The notes: generated from the sequence alone by a model not told the origin. 64,000 nucleotides of DNA from Candidatus Omnitrophota bacterium (GCA_030692045.1 JAUYCX010000037.1:1-64000), one strand, 5' to 3'; numbered from the stretch's first letter, positions 33,248 through 41,480 are shown. Made by a program: numbers and translations.

Positions 33248-34263
33248 AATTCGAGAAAAGTATTTTCGCCTTAATTAATAAGGTAGAAAAGGCAAATATG
33301 CCTTTTAATGTGGAATGGGAGTTAACCAATCGCTGTAATTTAGATTGTTTGCACTGCTTAAGAGATAGAAGAACAGATAATGAATTATCAACTGAGGAAA
33401 TAAAAGATATCTTCCTTCAGTTAAGAAAAGAGAATTGTTTTAATCTAACTTTTACCGGAGGAGAGGCTTTTTTAAGAAAAGATTTATTTGAAATCCTACA
33501 TTTTGCCAAGAAATTAGAATTTGCCATAAGTGTTTATTCAAATGGTACCTTGCTAAATGAAAAAGATATCAAGCTTCTTAAGAAGCTTAACCTTGCGGCA
33601 GTACAAATTAGCCTTTATGGAGCCACTAAAGAAGTTCATGATTCCATAACCAGAGTAAGGGGCTCTTTTGATAAGACAATGAGTGCAATTCGGCTTTTAA
33701 AAAAGCATAAGGTTCCCTTTAGTATTGTCACAATGGCATTTAATAGAAACTTTTCTGAATTAAGACAGATTAGAAAGATGGCTAAGCAAAATAAATGGGA
33801 TATCCTGTTTGATTTTGTGATTTATCCGGCTCTTCAGGGTGATAATTCTCCTCTTTGTTTAAGGACAACAAGTGAACAATTAGGCTTAGCCTTTAAATAT
33901 AAACTATCTTCTTGGCGAGAAGATAGGGTAGGAATGTTTAAGAAAGCGCCGCCCATCGGCTTTAAAAGCTTAAGTGGCCTGCATTTGTCTTCCGCTGGTA
34001 AAGTATATCCCTCGGTTTTATTGCGTATTGAAATAGGTGATTTGCGTAAGGATACATTTCATAATATCTGGCACAATTCGCCTAAGTTAAAGTGGCTGCG
34101 TAGCTTAGTCAAGGAAGATTTTGAGTGCTTTCATTGTAAATGGTATAATGATTGTTGTTGGAAGATTGAGATGGCTTATTTAGAGCAGGGCGATCTTTTC
34201 ACTGCCCCAAAAGAAATTTGCAGAATAAACCGGATATTCCATGAATATAAGCAAAGGAGGTAA
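33244..34263 (+). CDS. radical SAM/SPASM peptide-modifying enzyme candidate
   Basis: A 339-residue radical SAM protein. TNRCNLDCLHCLRDRRTDNE (about 27-46) binds the SAM cluster; NLTFTGGEAFLRKDL and ISLYGATKEVHDSITRVRGS are core motifs. The C-terminus (CFHCKWYNDCCW, then a final Cys in APKEICRINR) is SPASM-like. This is the overall design of PqqE- and sactipeptide-type enzymes. The peptide C ORF begins 4 bp after its stop and its last codons contain that peptide's AAAGGAGG site, making it the strongest enzyme-precursor link in the island. Confidence 0.87.
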   Translation: MKFEKSIFALINKVEKANMPFNVEWELTNRCNLDCLHCLRDRRTDNELSTEEIKDIFLQLRKENCFNLTFTGGEAFLRKDLFEILHFAKKLEFAISVYSNGTLLNEKDIKLLKKLNLAAVQISLYGATKEVHDSITRVRGSFDKTMSAIRLLKKHKVPFSIVTMAFNRNFSELRQIRKMAKQNKWDILFDFVIYPALQGDNSPLCLRTTSEQLGLAFKYKLSSWREDRVGMFKKAPPIGFKSLSGLHLSSAGKVYPSVLLRIEIGDLRKDTFHNIWHNSPKLKWLRSLVKEDFECFHCKWYNDCCWKIEMAYLEQGDLFTAPKEICRINRIFHEYKQRR

Positions 34264-34267
34264 CAGG

Positions 34268-34408
34268 ATGGAAAACAAAAAGCAAACAAATAAGAATTCC
34301 AAGACCAAAGAAAAGTTCGAACCTTACGAGATGCCCAGATTAACCAAGTATCCCAAGGTAAGGAAGATGTACGGTCAAAGCGGGATCCTACCAGGACCAG
34401 GGGTATAG
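34268..34408 (+). CDS. short precursor-like peptide C (YxxPxL motif)
   Basis: A 46-residue ORF with an AAAGGAGG site, the longest of the five. The Lys/Asn-rich N-terminus is followed by PYEMPRLTKYPKVRKMYG and then a distinct tail QSGILPGPGV. The tail is the most obvious candidate core: hydrophobic, Gly/Pro-rich and unlike the other members. It follows the SPASM radical SAM gene by 4 bp and shares its first residues (MENKKQ) with peptide D. Confidence 0.7.
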   Translation: MENKKQTNKNSKTKEKFEPYEMPRLTKYPKVRKMYGQSGILPGPGV

Positions 34409-34430
34409 ATTAAGCAAGAGGAGTTACAGG

Positions 34431-34562
34431 ATGGAAAACAAAAAGCAACCCTATAAGAATTCCAGAGCCAAAGAAAAGCTTGAATCTTATGAAAAGCCTA
34501 GCTTAATAAAATATACTAATTTAAGAAAGATACATACAGTTAGCGCAGTCGGCGCAGCATAA
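34431..34562 (+). CDS. short precursor-like peptide D (YxxPxL motif)
   Basis: A 43-residue ORF after an AGAGGAG site. It opens MENKKQPYKNS like peptide C, then has SYEKPSLIKYTNLRKIHTVS and ends AVGAA. The conserved element aligns with the other four and the C-terminal tail varies. C and D look like a tandem duplication with divergent ends, as expected for leader plus variable core. Confidence 0.7.
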   Translation: MENKKQPYKNSRAKEKLESYEKPSLIKYTNLRKIHTVSAVGAA

Positions 34563-34587
34563 AAAAGAATGAGTTTACTTTTAAGTA

Positions 34588-35784
34588 ATGAGACTGACAG
34601 ATTATCTAAGTTCTAATCATTCTCTCCTTGTCTCCGTAATCATCCCAGTTTATAACGGCAATAAAACCCTTTGCTCCTGCCTTGACTCTCTAATGCAACT
34701 TAACTTCCCCAAAGAAGACAGAGAGATAATTGTTGTAGATAACCACTCCACAGATAATACCAAGGAAATTATTAGTCAATATCCAGTAAAGTATGTCTTT
34801 GAACCTAAGAGAGGAAGAGGCAAAGCCAGAAACGCCGGCATTAGAGCCTCTTTGGGTAAATATATTGCCTTTACCGACGCAGATTGCGTTGTTGATAAGT
34901 TATGGCTTAAAAACCTCATAAAAGGATTTACCAGTGATACTGTGGCAGGTTGCGGTGGCGAGGTTTCTTCGTGTGAGCCAAAAACCTTAATAGAAAAATA
35001 TTATCACTATAGAAATATTTATTCTCAAAAGAATGGCCTTATTAAGCCGAGAGCAATATTGCAAAGGATTGCTACTTATAATGCAATCTATCGCAGGCAA
35101 GTTTTAGAAGAGGTAGGTTTATTTGACAGTTTATTTATTACTAATGAAGATGTAGATTTATCTTGGCGGATTTTTTTAAAGGGATATCAATTAAATTATG
35201 TTCCAGAGGCAAAGGTATACCATAAATATCGAGATAGACTATCTGATTTTTTTAAGCAATTCTTTGAGTATGGTTATACGCGTAGTTATTTATTACAAAA
35301 ACATAAATATTCAATTAAAAAGCCTGTGGTAAGTTTCAATGATGGGATTAGTTTCTTTCTTATACAATTAAAGACAATAAAATCTTTGTTTATGACTATC
35401 TTTGCAAAGAACAATATATCAGAGAAGGGTTTTTTTATTTTGGATATGGTAAGAGAAACGGCCCTCCTCTTAGGAAGAATTTATGGCTTGATAGGCTTAA
35501 GGTTGGGAATAGTAAAAATCCCCACCGCAAGCTTTAGTTTAAATAATAAACTAATTTGGGGAATAGTTAATGAGAAAGCAGTTGTTTCTAAACCAAGCAG
35601 TGATTTTTATTATACCTTAGATGAGATAGGAACTAAAATCTGGTCGTTGCTTTTAGAAGCAAAAAAGATACCTGATATCGTAGATACAATTGCCAATGAC
35701 TTTGAAGCTGATAAAGAGGAAATAAAAGCTCATCTTATGGATTTTATAGATGAGCTTAAAAAAGAGGACTTACTAAAACATTGA
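34588..35784 (+). CDS. GT2 glycosyltransferase fused to PqqD-like domain, copy 5
   Basis: A 398-residue fusion protein. GT-A motifs are VSVIIPVYNGNKTLCSCLDS, DNHSTDNTKEIISQYPVKYV, FTDADCVVDKLW and NEDVDLSWRIFLKGYQLNYV. The PqqD-like domain (about 318-398) has FYYTLDEIGTKIWSLL and LMDFIDELKKEDLLKH. Its N-terminal half shares near-identical DNA with the gene at 32009, and its later GT part resembles that at 13092, as if by gene conversion. It stands between peptides D and E. Confidence 0.86.
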   Translation: MRLTDYLSSNHSLLVSVIIPVYNGNKTLCSCLDSLMQLNFPKEDREIIVVDNHSTDNTKEIISQYPVKYVFEPKRGRGKARNAGIRASLGKYIAFTDADCVVDKLWLKNLIKGFTSDTVAGCGGEVSSCEPKTLIEKYYHYRNIYSQKNGLIKPRAILQRIATYNAIYRRQVLEEVGLFDSLFITNEDVDLSWRIFLKGYQLNYVPEAKVYHKYRDRLSDFFKQFFEYGYTRSYLLQKHKYSIKKPVVSFNDGISFFLIQLKTIKSLFMTIFAKNNISEKGFFILDMVRETALLLGRIYGLIGLRLGIVKIPTASFSLNNKLIWGIVNEKAVVSKPSSDFYYTLDEIGTKIWSLLLEAKKIPDIVDTIANDFEADKEEIKAHLMDFIDELKKEDLLKH

Positions 35785-35808
35785 AAGATTAATTCTATTT
35801 GCTATAAT
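35781..35808 (+). promoter_or_regulatory. sigma70-type promoter of peptide E
   Basis: TTGAAA (35781-35786), 16 bp, TATAAT (35803-35808). Transcription would start near 35815, about 25 bases before the ATG of peptide E. The -35 box overlaps the stop codon of the upstream glycosyltransferase gene. This is the only clear promoter directly ahead of a peptide ORF. Confidence 0.6.
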
Positions 35809-35840
35809 TAATACAGTCAATTTAGAAGGGGAGGAAATAA

Positions 35841-35954
35841 ATGGAGCAAAATAAAAAAGAAACTAAAAAAAAGCCAGAAAAAGAAAAAAAGGCTTATCAA
35901 AAGCCAACACTGAATAAGTTTAAAAAGATAGAAGTTATTGCTTTTTGTCCTTAA
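35841..35954 (+). CDS. short precursor-like peptide E (YxxPxL motif)
   Basis: A 37-residue ORF with an AAGGGGAGG ribosome site and its own promoter. The N-terminal 18 residues are almost all Lys and Glu; then comes AYQKPTLNKFKKIEVIAFCP, the end. Of the five it is the only one with a Cys, in the penultimate position. The HPr-kinase-like gene starts 12 bp downstream, followed by a methyltransferase and an ABC exporter, so this peptide heads a likely tailoring and export operon. Confidence 0.7.
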   Translation: MEQNKKETKKKPEKEKKAYQKPTLNKFKKIEVIAFCP

Positions 35955-35966
35955 TAAAGGGCTGTA

Positions 35967-36983
35967 ATGCCCCCATTAGTCATAAATATATTATTAATGC
36001 AGGATTCCAAATTCCAGACCTCATTTCAGCTTCATAATATCAAGTTTGAAATAATTTCCAATAGTAAATTCCTTTTAAAACTAATTAATGGCTCTTTCAA
36101 ATCCTTAAAATGTCTTCATAGAGAAAAAATAGATTTTACCCTAACTTATCATCTAAAAGCAGTAGAAGATTATAAACAGATTCCTGTTTTACCAGAGGAC
36201 GGTTTTATTCAATTACCTTTATTTCAACAAGAATATTTAAAAGATAATAAGTTATGTCTTATTGCTGGATTAAGAACAATAAGAATTAGCGTTACCCCTC
36301 AGAAAAATTTAATAGAAGTATATGTAGTCTCTGGGCAAAAAATAGATAATGATTTGCTTTTTGATTTAATCTTCTTTCAGCCTCTTAAGTTTTTATTAGG
36401 GTTTCATAAATTATATCTTTTGCACTCATCTTGTGTAGCTAGAGATTCTCAAGCCATTCTTTTCCCGGGGCAATCCGAGTCTGGTAAGAGTATACTTGCT
36501 TTAAGCTTAGTACGAAATGGTTTCAAATATATTTCTGATGATGATACAATTCTTAGGCAAAATGGCAATCAAATAGAGTGTCTTTCATTTCCCACAGAAA
36601 TAAAGATTAAAAATAGTCTGATTAAGTACTTCCCTGAGATAAAAAAGAAATTCTTAAGTCCCACTCATAAAACCTCAAAAAGAAAAATTGACATACAAAA
36701 GGTTTATCCGGGCAGTGTAGAAGATAATGCTATTCCAAGATTGATAATCTTTCCTAAATTTAGAGAGGCGTCAAAAACAGAAATCAAACCTGTATCCAAA
36801 AAAGAAGCCCTGCATTACCTTATAAAAGATGACTTTAAAGCATTTAGAGGTCAATACGAAGAGATTGCAAAGCAACATTTTCAGATATTATCTAATTTAG
36901 TTCAACAGGCAAAAACCTATCAACTTTTTTATAAAGATTGTGATATTAACAAAATTCCTAAAATAGTAAGTAGCCTATTATAA
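35967..36983 (+). CDS. HPr-kinase-like (HprK-fold) protein
   Basis: A 338-residue protein with a C-terminal kinase-like half: YLLHSSCVARDSQAILFPG, Walker A PGQSESGKSILALSLV (about 167-182), and acidic YISDDDTIL. HPr kinases phosphorylate a Ser of HPr; shorter relatives occur in lasso peptide clusters, where some phosphorylate the peptide, and beside PqqD-like genes. The N-terminal half is specific to this subgroup. The start could also be the ATG at 35997. Lying next to peptide E, peptide or sugar phosphorylation is a fair inference; peptide E itself has Thr but no Ser. Confidence 0.78.
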   Translation: MPPLVINILLMQDSKFQTSFQLHNIKFEIISNSKFLLKLINGSFKSLKCLHREKIDFTLTYHLKAVEDYKQIPVLPEDGFIQLPLFQQEYLKDNKLCLIAGLRTIRISVTPQKNLIEVYVVSGQKIDNDLLFDLIFFQPLKFLLGFHKLYLLHSSCVARDSQAILFPGQSESGKSILALSLVRNGFKYISDDDTILRQNGNQIECLSFPTEIKIKNSLIKYFPEIKKKFLSPTHKTSKRKIDIQKVYPGSVEDNAIPRLIIFPKFREASKTEIKPVSKKEALHYLIKDDFKAFRGQYEEIAKQHFQILSNLVQQAKTYQLFYKDCDINKIPKIVSSLL

Positions 36984-37009
36984 AAAGTTTATATTAGTTT
37001 TTAGAGAAT

Positions 37010-37957
37010 ATGTTTCAGGCTCTTGCGGACGATATTTTAAAAAATAAATTTAGCTCAAGTGAAAGTATTAGGTTTTATTCAGCGGCAGTAACCAAGGGAC
37101 TTGCTGATATAGAAAGACAGGTATTTGATAAGTATCTGAAAAAAGAGGGAAGATGTTTACTTTTAGGCTGTGGTGCAGGTAGAGAAGTTATTCCTTTGGT
37201 AGGGGCTGGTTTTGAAGTTGTGGGTTTGGATTTGGTAGAGGGCTTGATTTTTTCAGCTAATAAACTTGCAGAAAAAAAAGGAATCAAATTACAACTGCTT
37301 GTAGGTGATATGCGTTGTCTTATGTTCAAAGATAATACCTTTGATACAGTTATTTTTGCCGCGGGTATAATTCAGCTTTTATCACAGAAACAAAAGATAG
37401 AGGTTTTAACTGAGGCTAAAAATCTTTTACGAAAAAATGGTTCAATTATTTTGTGTGTTGACAATAACAATTATTATTTTGCTTTTCCCTATTCTTTTTG
37501 GCCCCTGTTTGAATTGGTTTTAAAAATGAAATGGAAAATTAGAAAAATAAATAAAGGACCAGCAAGGCAAATAAAACAGGTTTCTAAGGTTTTATTTAGA
37601 CCCTTTGTGCAGTCGTATTTTTTAATAATTTTTAATATTTTGACCATCTACTTTCCCTCATTTTTTATTGATTTAATTAGGGGTCTTAAAAAAAGAATAA
37701 TGGGAAAATTCTATAAAGGTTTTGAGCCGGGTCAGAGATTTATTAGAAAATCTTTTTTAGTTGAGTTATTAAGCGGGCTGCCTATCACTTTTTATAGATT
37801 TAAAGATGTAAAAAAGGATATAAAAGAATCGAACATGAGGCTGGTTGATTATATGACTACTTGGGGCTCTTATTGGGGAATAGACAATAATTTACCTTTA
37901 CCTAATTTCTTAAAGATAAGAAGCCCTTGGATTACATATGTATTGAAGGATTTTTAA
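37010..37957 (+). CDS. class I SAM-dependent methyltransferase
   Basis: A 315-residue methyltransferase. Motif I is CLLLGCGAGREVIPLVGAGF (about 48-67), then VGLDLVEGLIFSANKLAEKK and LLVGDMRCLMFKDNTFDTVI. A hydrophobic segment near 200-225 (FLIIFNILTIYFPSFFIDLI) is unusual for a soluble enzyme and may contact the membrane. It lies between the HprK-like protein and an ABC exporter. Substrate unknown; tailoring of the exported product is plausible. Confidence 0.8.
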   Translation: MFQALADDILKNKFSSSESIRFYSAAVTKGLADIERQVFDKYLKKEGRCLLLGCGAGREVIPLVGAGFEVVGLDLVEGLIFSANKLAEKKGIKLQLLVGDMRCLMFKDNTFDTVIFAAGIIQLLSQKQKIEVLTEAKNLLRKNGSIILCVDNNNYYFAFPYSFWPLFELVLKMKWKIRKINKGPARQIKQVSKVLFRPFVQSYFLIIFNILTIYFPSFFIDLIRGLKKRIMGKFYKGFEPGQRFIRKSFLVELLSGLPITFYRFKDVKKDIKESNMRLVDYMTTWGSYWGIDNNLPLPNFLKIRSPWITYVLKDF

Positions 37958-37969
37958 AAATTTCTAAAA

Positions 37970-38764
37970 ATGGAATACGCAATAGATATAATAGGTCTTT
38001 CTAAAGAATTTTATCCTCTGGGAAGGTACTCGATTAAAAACTTTTTTTGTTTAAAAAATAAACCAAATAAAATAGTTGCCTGTTGCGATATCAATCTTAA
38101 AATAAAAAAAGGAGAGCTTTTTGGTCTGGTTGGTCCTAACGGCGCAGGCAAGACAACATTAATCAAAGTTTTGGCAACAATTATCTTACCGGATAGCGGC
38201 AGCGTAAGTGTTAATGGTTATGATTTATTAAGAGATGCTGATTTAGTCAGGTCTTCTATTGGTTTAGTGACCAGCGAAACAAAAAGTTTTTATGGCAGGC
38301 TTACCGGAAGAGAAAATTTATATTTTTTTGCCAACCTCCACAATCTTTTTTCTAAACAGAAGAAAAAAAGGGTAGAGGAATTAGCACAGGTGTTGGGCAT
38401 AGTTGAGGAGCTGGATAAAATGTATCAACAATATTCAACTGGCATGAAACAGCGCTTAGCAATTGTGCGCGGGTTATTAAATGATGCACCAATTTTATTA
38501 ATTGATGAACCAACAAAAAGTTTAGACCCTATAAGCGCCCAGGATTTAAGAAGGTTTATCAAGGATGAATTAGTAGATAAAAGCGGCAAGACAATTATTT
38601 TTAGTAGCCACTCCTTGTCTGAGATTGAAACGCTGTCAGATAGGATAGCTATAATGAGTAAGGGTAGGATTAAAGCCGAGGGTACCTTAGCCAAGTTAAA
38701 AGAGAAAATGGGCCCTTCCTCCCATGTAATTGAAGAGGTTTTTAGCTATTACCTTCAAAGCTAA
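37970..38764 (+). CDS. ABC transporter ATP-binding protein
   Basis: A 264-residue ATPase with Walker A GPNGAGKTTLIK, signature YSTGMKQRLAIV, Walker B ILLIDEPTKSLDP and a switch His in FSSHSLSEIE. It is of the ABC-2/DrrA type and pairs with the permease gene that starts 3 bp downstream. DrrA/NatA-like pumps export drugs, lipids or peptides, and similar ABC modules export lasso and other ribosomal peptides. The likely cargo is the peptide or glycoconjugate of this island. Confidence 0.93.
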   Translation: MEYAIDIIGLSKEFYPLGRYSIKNFFCLKNKPNKIVACCDINLKIKKGELFGLVGPNGAGKTTLIKVLATIILPDSGSVSVNGYDLLRDADLVRSSIGLVTSETKSFYGRLTGRENLYFFANLHNLFSKQKKKRVEELAQVLGIVEELDKMYQQYSTGMKQRLAIVRGLLNDAPILLIDEPTKSLDPISAQDLRRFIKDELVDKSGKTIIFSSHSLSEIETLSDRIAIMSKGRIKAEGTLAKLKEKMGPSSHVIEEVFSYYLQS

Positions 38765-38767
38765 AAT

Positions 38768-39604
38768 ATGCCAAATTATTTTAAATCCTTAATAATATTT
38801 TTTAAAAAGGCATTTGCCTTTATAAGAAGAGACTTTCTTATTCAGACCAGTTACCGCCTGAATTTCTTCGTGCATTGGGCGAGTATTTTGATATCAATAC
38901 TCACGCTGTATTATCTTTCTATGCTCTTTGGTAAACAAGCCAATCCCTATTTAGTTAGTTATGGAGGGGATTATTTTTCTTTTGTTATTATAGGAGTTGC
39001 TGCGGCAAGTTATGTGGGAACATCTCTGAGTAGTTTTTCCTCAACCATTTCACACGAACAATTATGCGGCACATTAGAAATAATGCTCTCAACCCCTACG
39101 AAGATTTCCACGATAGTTTTTTCATTATCGCTTTATAATTTTATATTAGCTACAATTAATGTTCTCATTTATCTAATCATTGGGATATTTTTCTTAGGAT
39201 TAAATTTTACCCATGCCAATCATTTAGCAGTATTCATAATTTTATTCTTAACTATACTTTCCTTATCAAGTATCGGCATAATTTCTGCTGCGTTTACTAT
39301 TTTATTTAAGAAAGGAGACCCTTTGGTTAGTTTAATGTATGGCTTATCGTGGTTTTTAGGAGGTGTGTATTTTCCCGTCACGATATTTCCTAAATATCTT
39401 CAAGTTATTTCTTATTGCTTACCGATTACTTATGCCCTACGTTCTCTTAGGATGGCAATATTTAAGGGTTATTCAGTGAATCTTTTAAGGGGGGATATTA
39501 TAATTTTGCTTTGTTTCTCTGTTGTTCTTTTGCCGCTTAGTTTATTTATTTTTAAATGGTCGATTAGGCTGGCTAAGAAATCCGGTTCCTTAGCTTTCTA
39601 TTAA
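38768..39604 (+). CDS. ABC-2 type transporter permease
   Basis: A 278-residue membrane protein with about six helices, typical of ABC-2 permeases; CGTLEIMLSTPTKISTIVFS is the characteristic cytosolic helix and GGVYFPVTIFPKYLQVISYC the family-like loop near the fifth helix. It forms the transporter with the preceding ATPase. It ends in a 4-bp convergent overlap with the minus-strand gene, closing the plus-strand run of the island. Confidence 0.9.
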   Translation: MPNYFKSLIIFFKKAFAFIRRDFLIQTSYRLNFFVHWASILISILTLYYLSMLFGKQANPYLVSYGGDYFSFVIIGVAAASYVGTSLSSFSSTISHEQLCGTLEIMLSTPTKISTIVFSLSLYNFILATINVLIYLIIGIFFLGLNFTHANHLAVFIILFLTILSLSSIGIISAAFTILFKKGDPLVSLMYGLSWFLGGVYFPVTIFPKYLQVISYCLPITYALRSLRMAIFKGYSVNLLRGDIIILLCFSVVLLPLSLFIFKWSIRLAKKSGSLAFY

Positions 39605-41355
39605 AATAATCTTCCTAAAATTATCCTTCCTAACATTAATAATCTTACTAATAATTTCTTAACTCTAAAATAGTAGCTATGTTTAGGTAAGCCAGATTCT
39701 AATATTTTATAGCGGTAAGAGATGTATTCTTGAGGAGGGAAAATTTGTTTCTTCATATAAATAAGAAACCTTTTTATATCTTTCAATGTGAAAGGCAATT
39801 TACCAAAGACTACGCATAGAGCAATTAGAGGGTTGGGCCACTCAATTTCATAAGGCGTCTTAAAAAGTATACTTTCATAACTGTAAAGATGTTCAAATAG
39901 CCATTTTTTTAATAGATTTGGTTTAAGGGAGTTTAAGATTTCTTGCGCTACATTTACATCCATTTGCTCTTTCAAGATTAAAAGGCTGTAGTATAATATT
40001 GTGTCTATTCTCTTTGACTTTGCCTTAATAATTAATTTCTGCCAATCAATTTTATTTTGATAATGCTGGATAAATTCCCTTAAATCGCAAAACCAAAGTA
40101 AATTACGAAACCCAACGCTAATTAATCGGCAAGAAAGATGTAAAATTTGGTCTTCCAGCGAAAGGCCTAATGTTTCATTGCCAGCTACAACCAAGTCTAA
40201 GGCCTCGTTCCAATAATTATCTGTACTGCTAAAATCAGGAAAATCCAAAATAAAAATATTAAACTTAAACTCTAATCTCGTATCCCTTTTATTCTCATAG
40301 CAAAGCTGGAAGTCAATGGGGCCTCCCATAAGAGTTTCAAGTATCAATGGGTCAAGCCCTCTCTTTTCTTCAAAACCCAATTTTGTGAGTATCTCTTTTA
40401 TCTGCGGCCAGTCAGTTTTTTTTACTAGAATATCCACATCCTTCATTGGGCGTAAAGAGAAATCTTGGTAGATAAGTTCTCCTAATGAACATCCCTTTAG
40501 CATTATGGTTTTTAAGCCACGCGCATTAAATTCTTTAAGTAGTTTAGATATGTCGTCATAAACAGAGGCGGTCTTTAAGAAGCTTTCAGTATAGTTATTT
40601 TTAAGCCTTTCTAAAAAATCCTCTGGAATAAAGTCGGCGTTTAGACTTGAAAGGTTGATATATAAAATAGGCGCAACAGAATTATATTCTGCCAAAATAA
40701 AAAGCCAATCCCAGCTTATACCTTGATTGGCGATTGTCTTAAGAATGGCTATATCTTGATTGGTTATTTCTTTTTGAGAACAGATTTTAAGAAACTCTTT
40801 TTCCAGATGAAGCGATTCCTCTTTTTTCTTAGATAATCTTCTATATTCAGGATTAACAAATTTTGCAATGATTTTCAAAAATTGGCTTTCCAAAAGATTT
40901 ATCAACTTTATAATTATATTTTTATTCAAAGCCTTTGCTTCTTTAAGAAAAGCACGGCCAATTAAAAAATTTGTAAATCGCCAAACTTTAGTTTCAAGGT
41001 TAAGATGGATATCTTTTTTATCTATTTGGACAATTTTCCCCACTAATGAGTTTTTATTCACTGGCAGGTCAAGTTTTTGCGTGTTATCACCTTGAGTAAT
41101 AAAAAAGTTATCATCTTGTAAATATAAAAATCTGTGCGCAATTAAATGCTCATTTAGTTTATAAACTATAATATCTCCGCAGGAAAGATTGTTTAATTGC
41201 ACTTCCTTAAGCAAAATTTTATCGCTTATTTTTAGAATGGGATACATACTGTGACTTACAATTTGTAATTCAGGATGGCGTCCCTTAGCTATGCCCTCTT
41301 TTAGCAGGATAACTACTTCGTCTTTTATGAGGCGTTCTTTTTCATCAATGTTCAT
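39601..41355 (-). CDS. S26 signal-peptidase-like domain fused to nucleotidyltransferase
   Basis: A 584-residue fusion. The N-terminal ~110 residues resemble S24/S26 peptidases of the archaeal/ER signal peptidase type: QIVSHSMYPILKISDKILLK with the presumed catalytic Ser36, GDIIVYKLNEHLIAHRF giving the His, and FITQGDNT. The larger C-terminal part is a nucleotidyltransferase-like family (MLKGCSLGELIYQDFSLRPM, DVDILVKKTDW). I chose the start at 41355 because a promoter lies just ahead of it; a longer frame to 41424 would run through that promoter. Relatives of both domains occur near PqqD-like and HprK-like genes. A maturation or leader-cleaving role is inferred. Confidence 0.75.
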   Translation of the reverse strand: MNIDEKERLIKDEVVILLKEGIAKGRHPELQIVSHSMYPILKISDKILLKEVQLNNLSCGDIIVYKLNEHLIAHRFLYLQDDNFFITQGDNTQKLDLPVNKNSLVGKIVQIDKKDIHLNLETKVWRFTNFLIGRAFLKEAKALNKNIIIKLINLLESQFLKIIAKFVNPEYRRLSKKKEESLHLEKEFLKICSQKEITNQDIAILKTIANQGISWDWLFILAEYNSVAPILYINLSSLNADFIPEDFLERLKNNYTESFLKTASVYDDISKLLKEFNARGLKTIMLKGCSLGELIYQDFSLRPMKDVDILVKKTDWPQIKEILTKLGFEEKRGLDPLILETLMGGPIDFQLCYENKRDTRLEFKFNIFILDFPDFSSTDNYWNEALDLVVAGNETLGLSLEDQILHLSCRLISVGFRNLLWFCDLREFIQHYQNKIDWQKLIIKAKSKRIDTILYYSLLILKEQMDVNVAQEILNSLKPNLLKKWLFEHLYSYESILFKTPYEIEWPNPLIALCVVFGKLPFTLKDIKRFLIYMKKQIFPPQEYISYRYKILESGLPKHSYYFRVKKLLVRLLMLGRIILGRLF

Positions 41356-41361
41356 AAAGAA

Positions 41362-41390
41362 ATTATAGTATAGTTTTTTTAAAAGGTCAA
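41362..41390 (-). promoter_or_regulatory. sigma70-type promoter, probable leaderless start
   Basis: On the minus strand TTGACC (41390-41385), 17 bp, TATAAT (41367-41362), followed by six bases and the ATG at 41355. Transcription would begin at the start codon, as at 19264-19298. It is divergent from the nifS promoter about 40 bp away. Confidence 0.65.
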
Positions 41391-41429
41391 AGTAGATTAT
41401 TGGCAATTTTACCAGAGCCTTCACTTATA

Positions 41430-41457
41430 TTGACAAGATGTTTTGATAAGATATAAT
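41430..41457 (+). promoter_or_regulatory. consensus promoter of nifS-birA
   Basis: TTGACA (41430-41435), 16 bp, TATAAT (41452-41457): both hexamers match the sigma70 consensus exactly. The leader of about 17 bases contains AAAGGAG before the nifS-like ATG. Confidence 0.8.
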
Positions 41458-41480
41458 AGAAAAACAAAGGAGTGGTATAA

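Noticed and set aside
11648-39604. Canonical lasso peptide or PQQ biosynthesis cluster
   Set aside because: The YxxPxL motif and PqqD-like proteins fit, but no asparagine-synthetase-like cyclase, no transglutaminase-like B2 protease and no PqqA/B/C are visible. The peptides also lack a lasso-like core.
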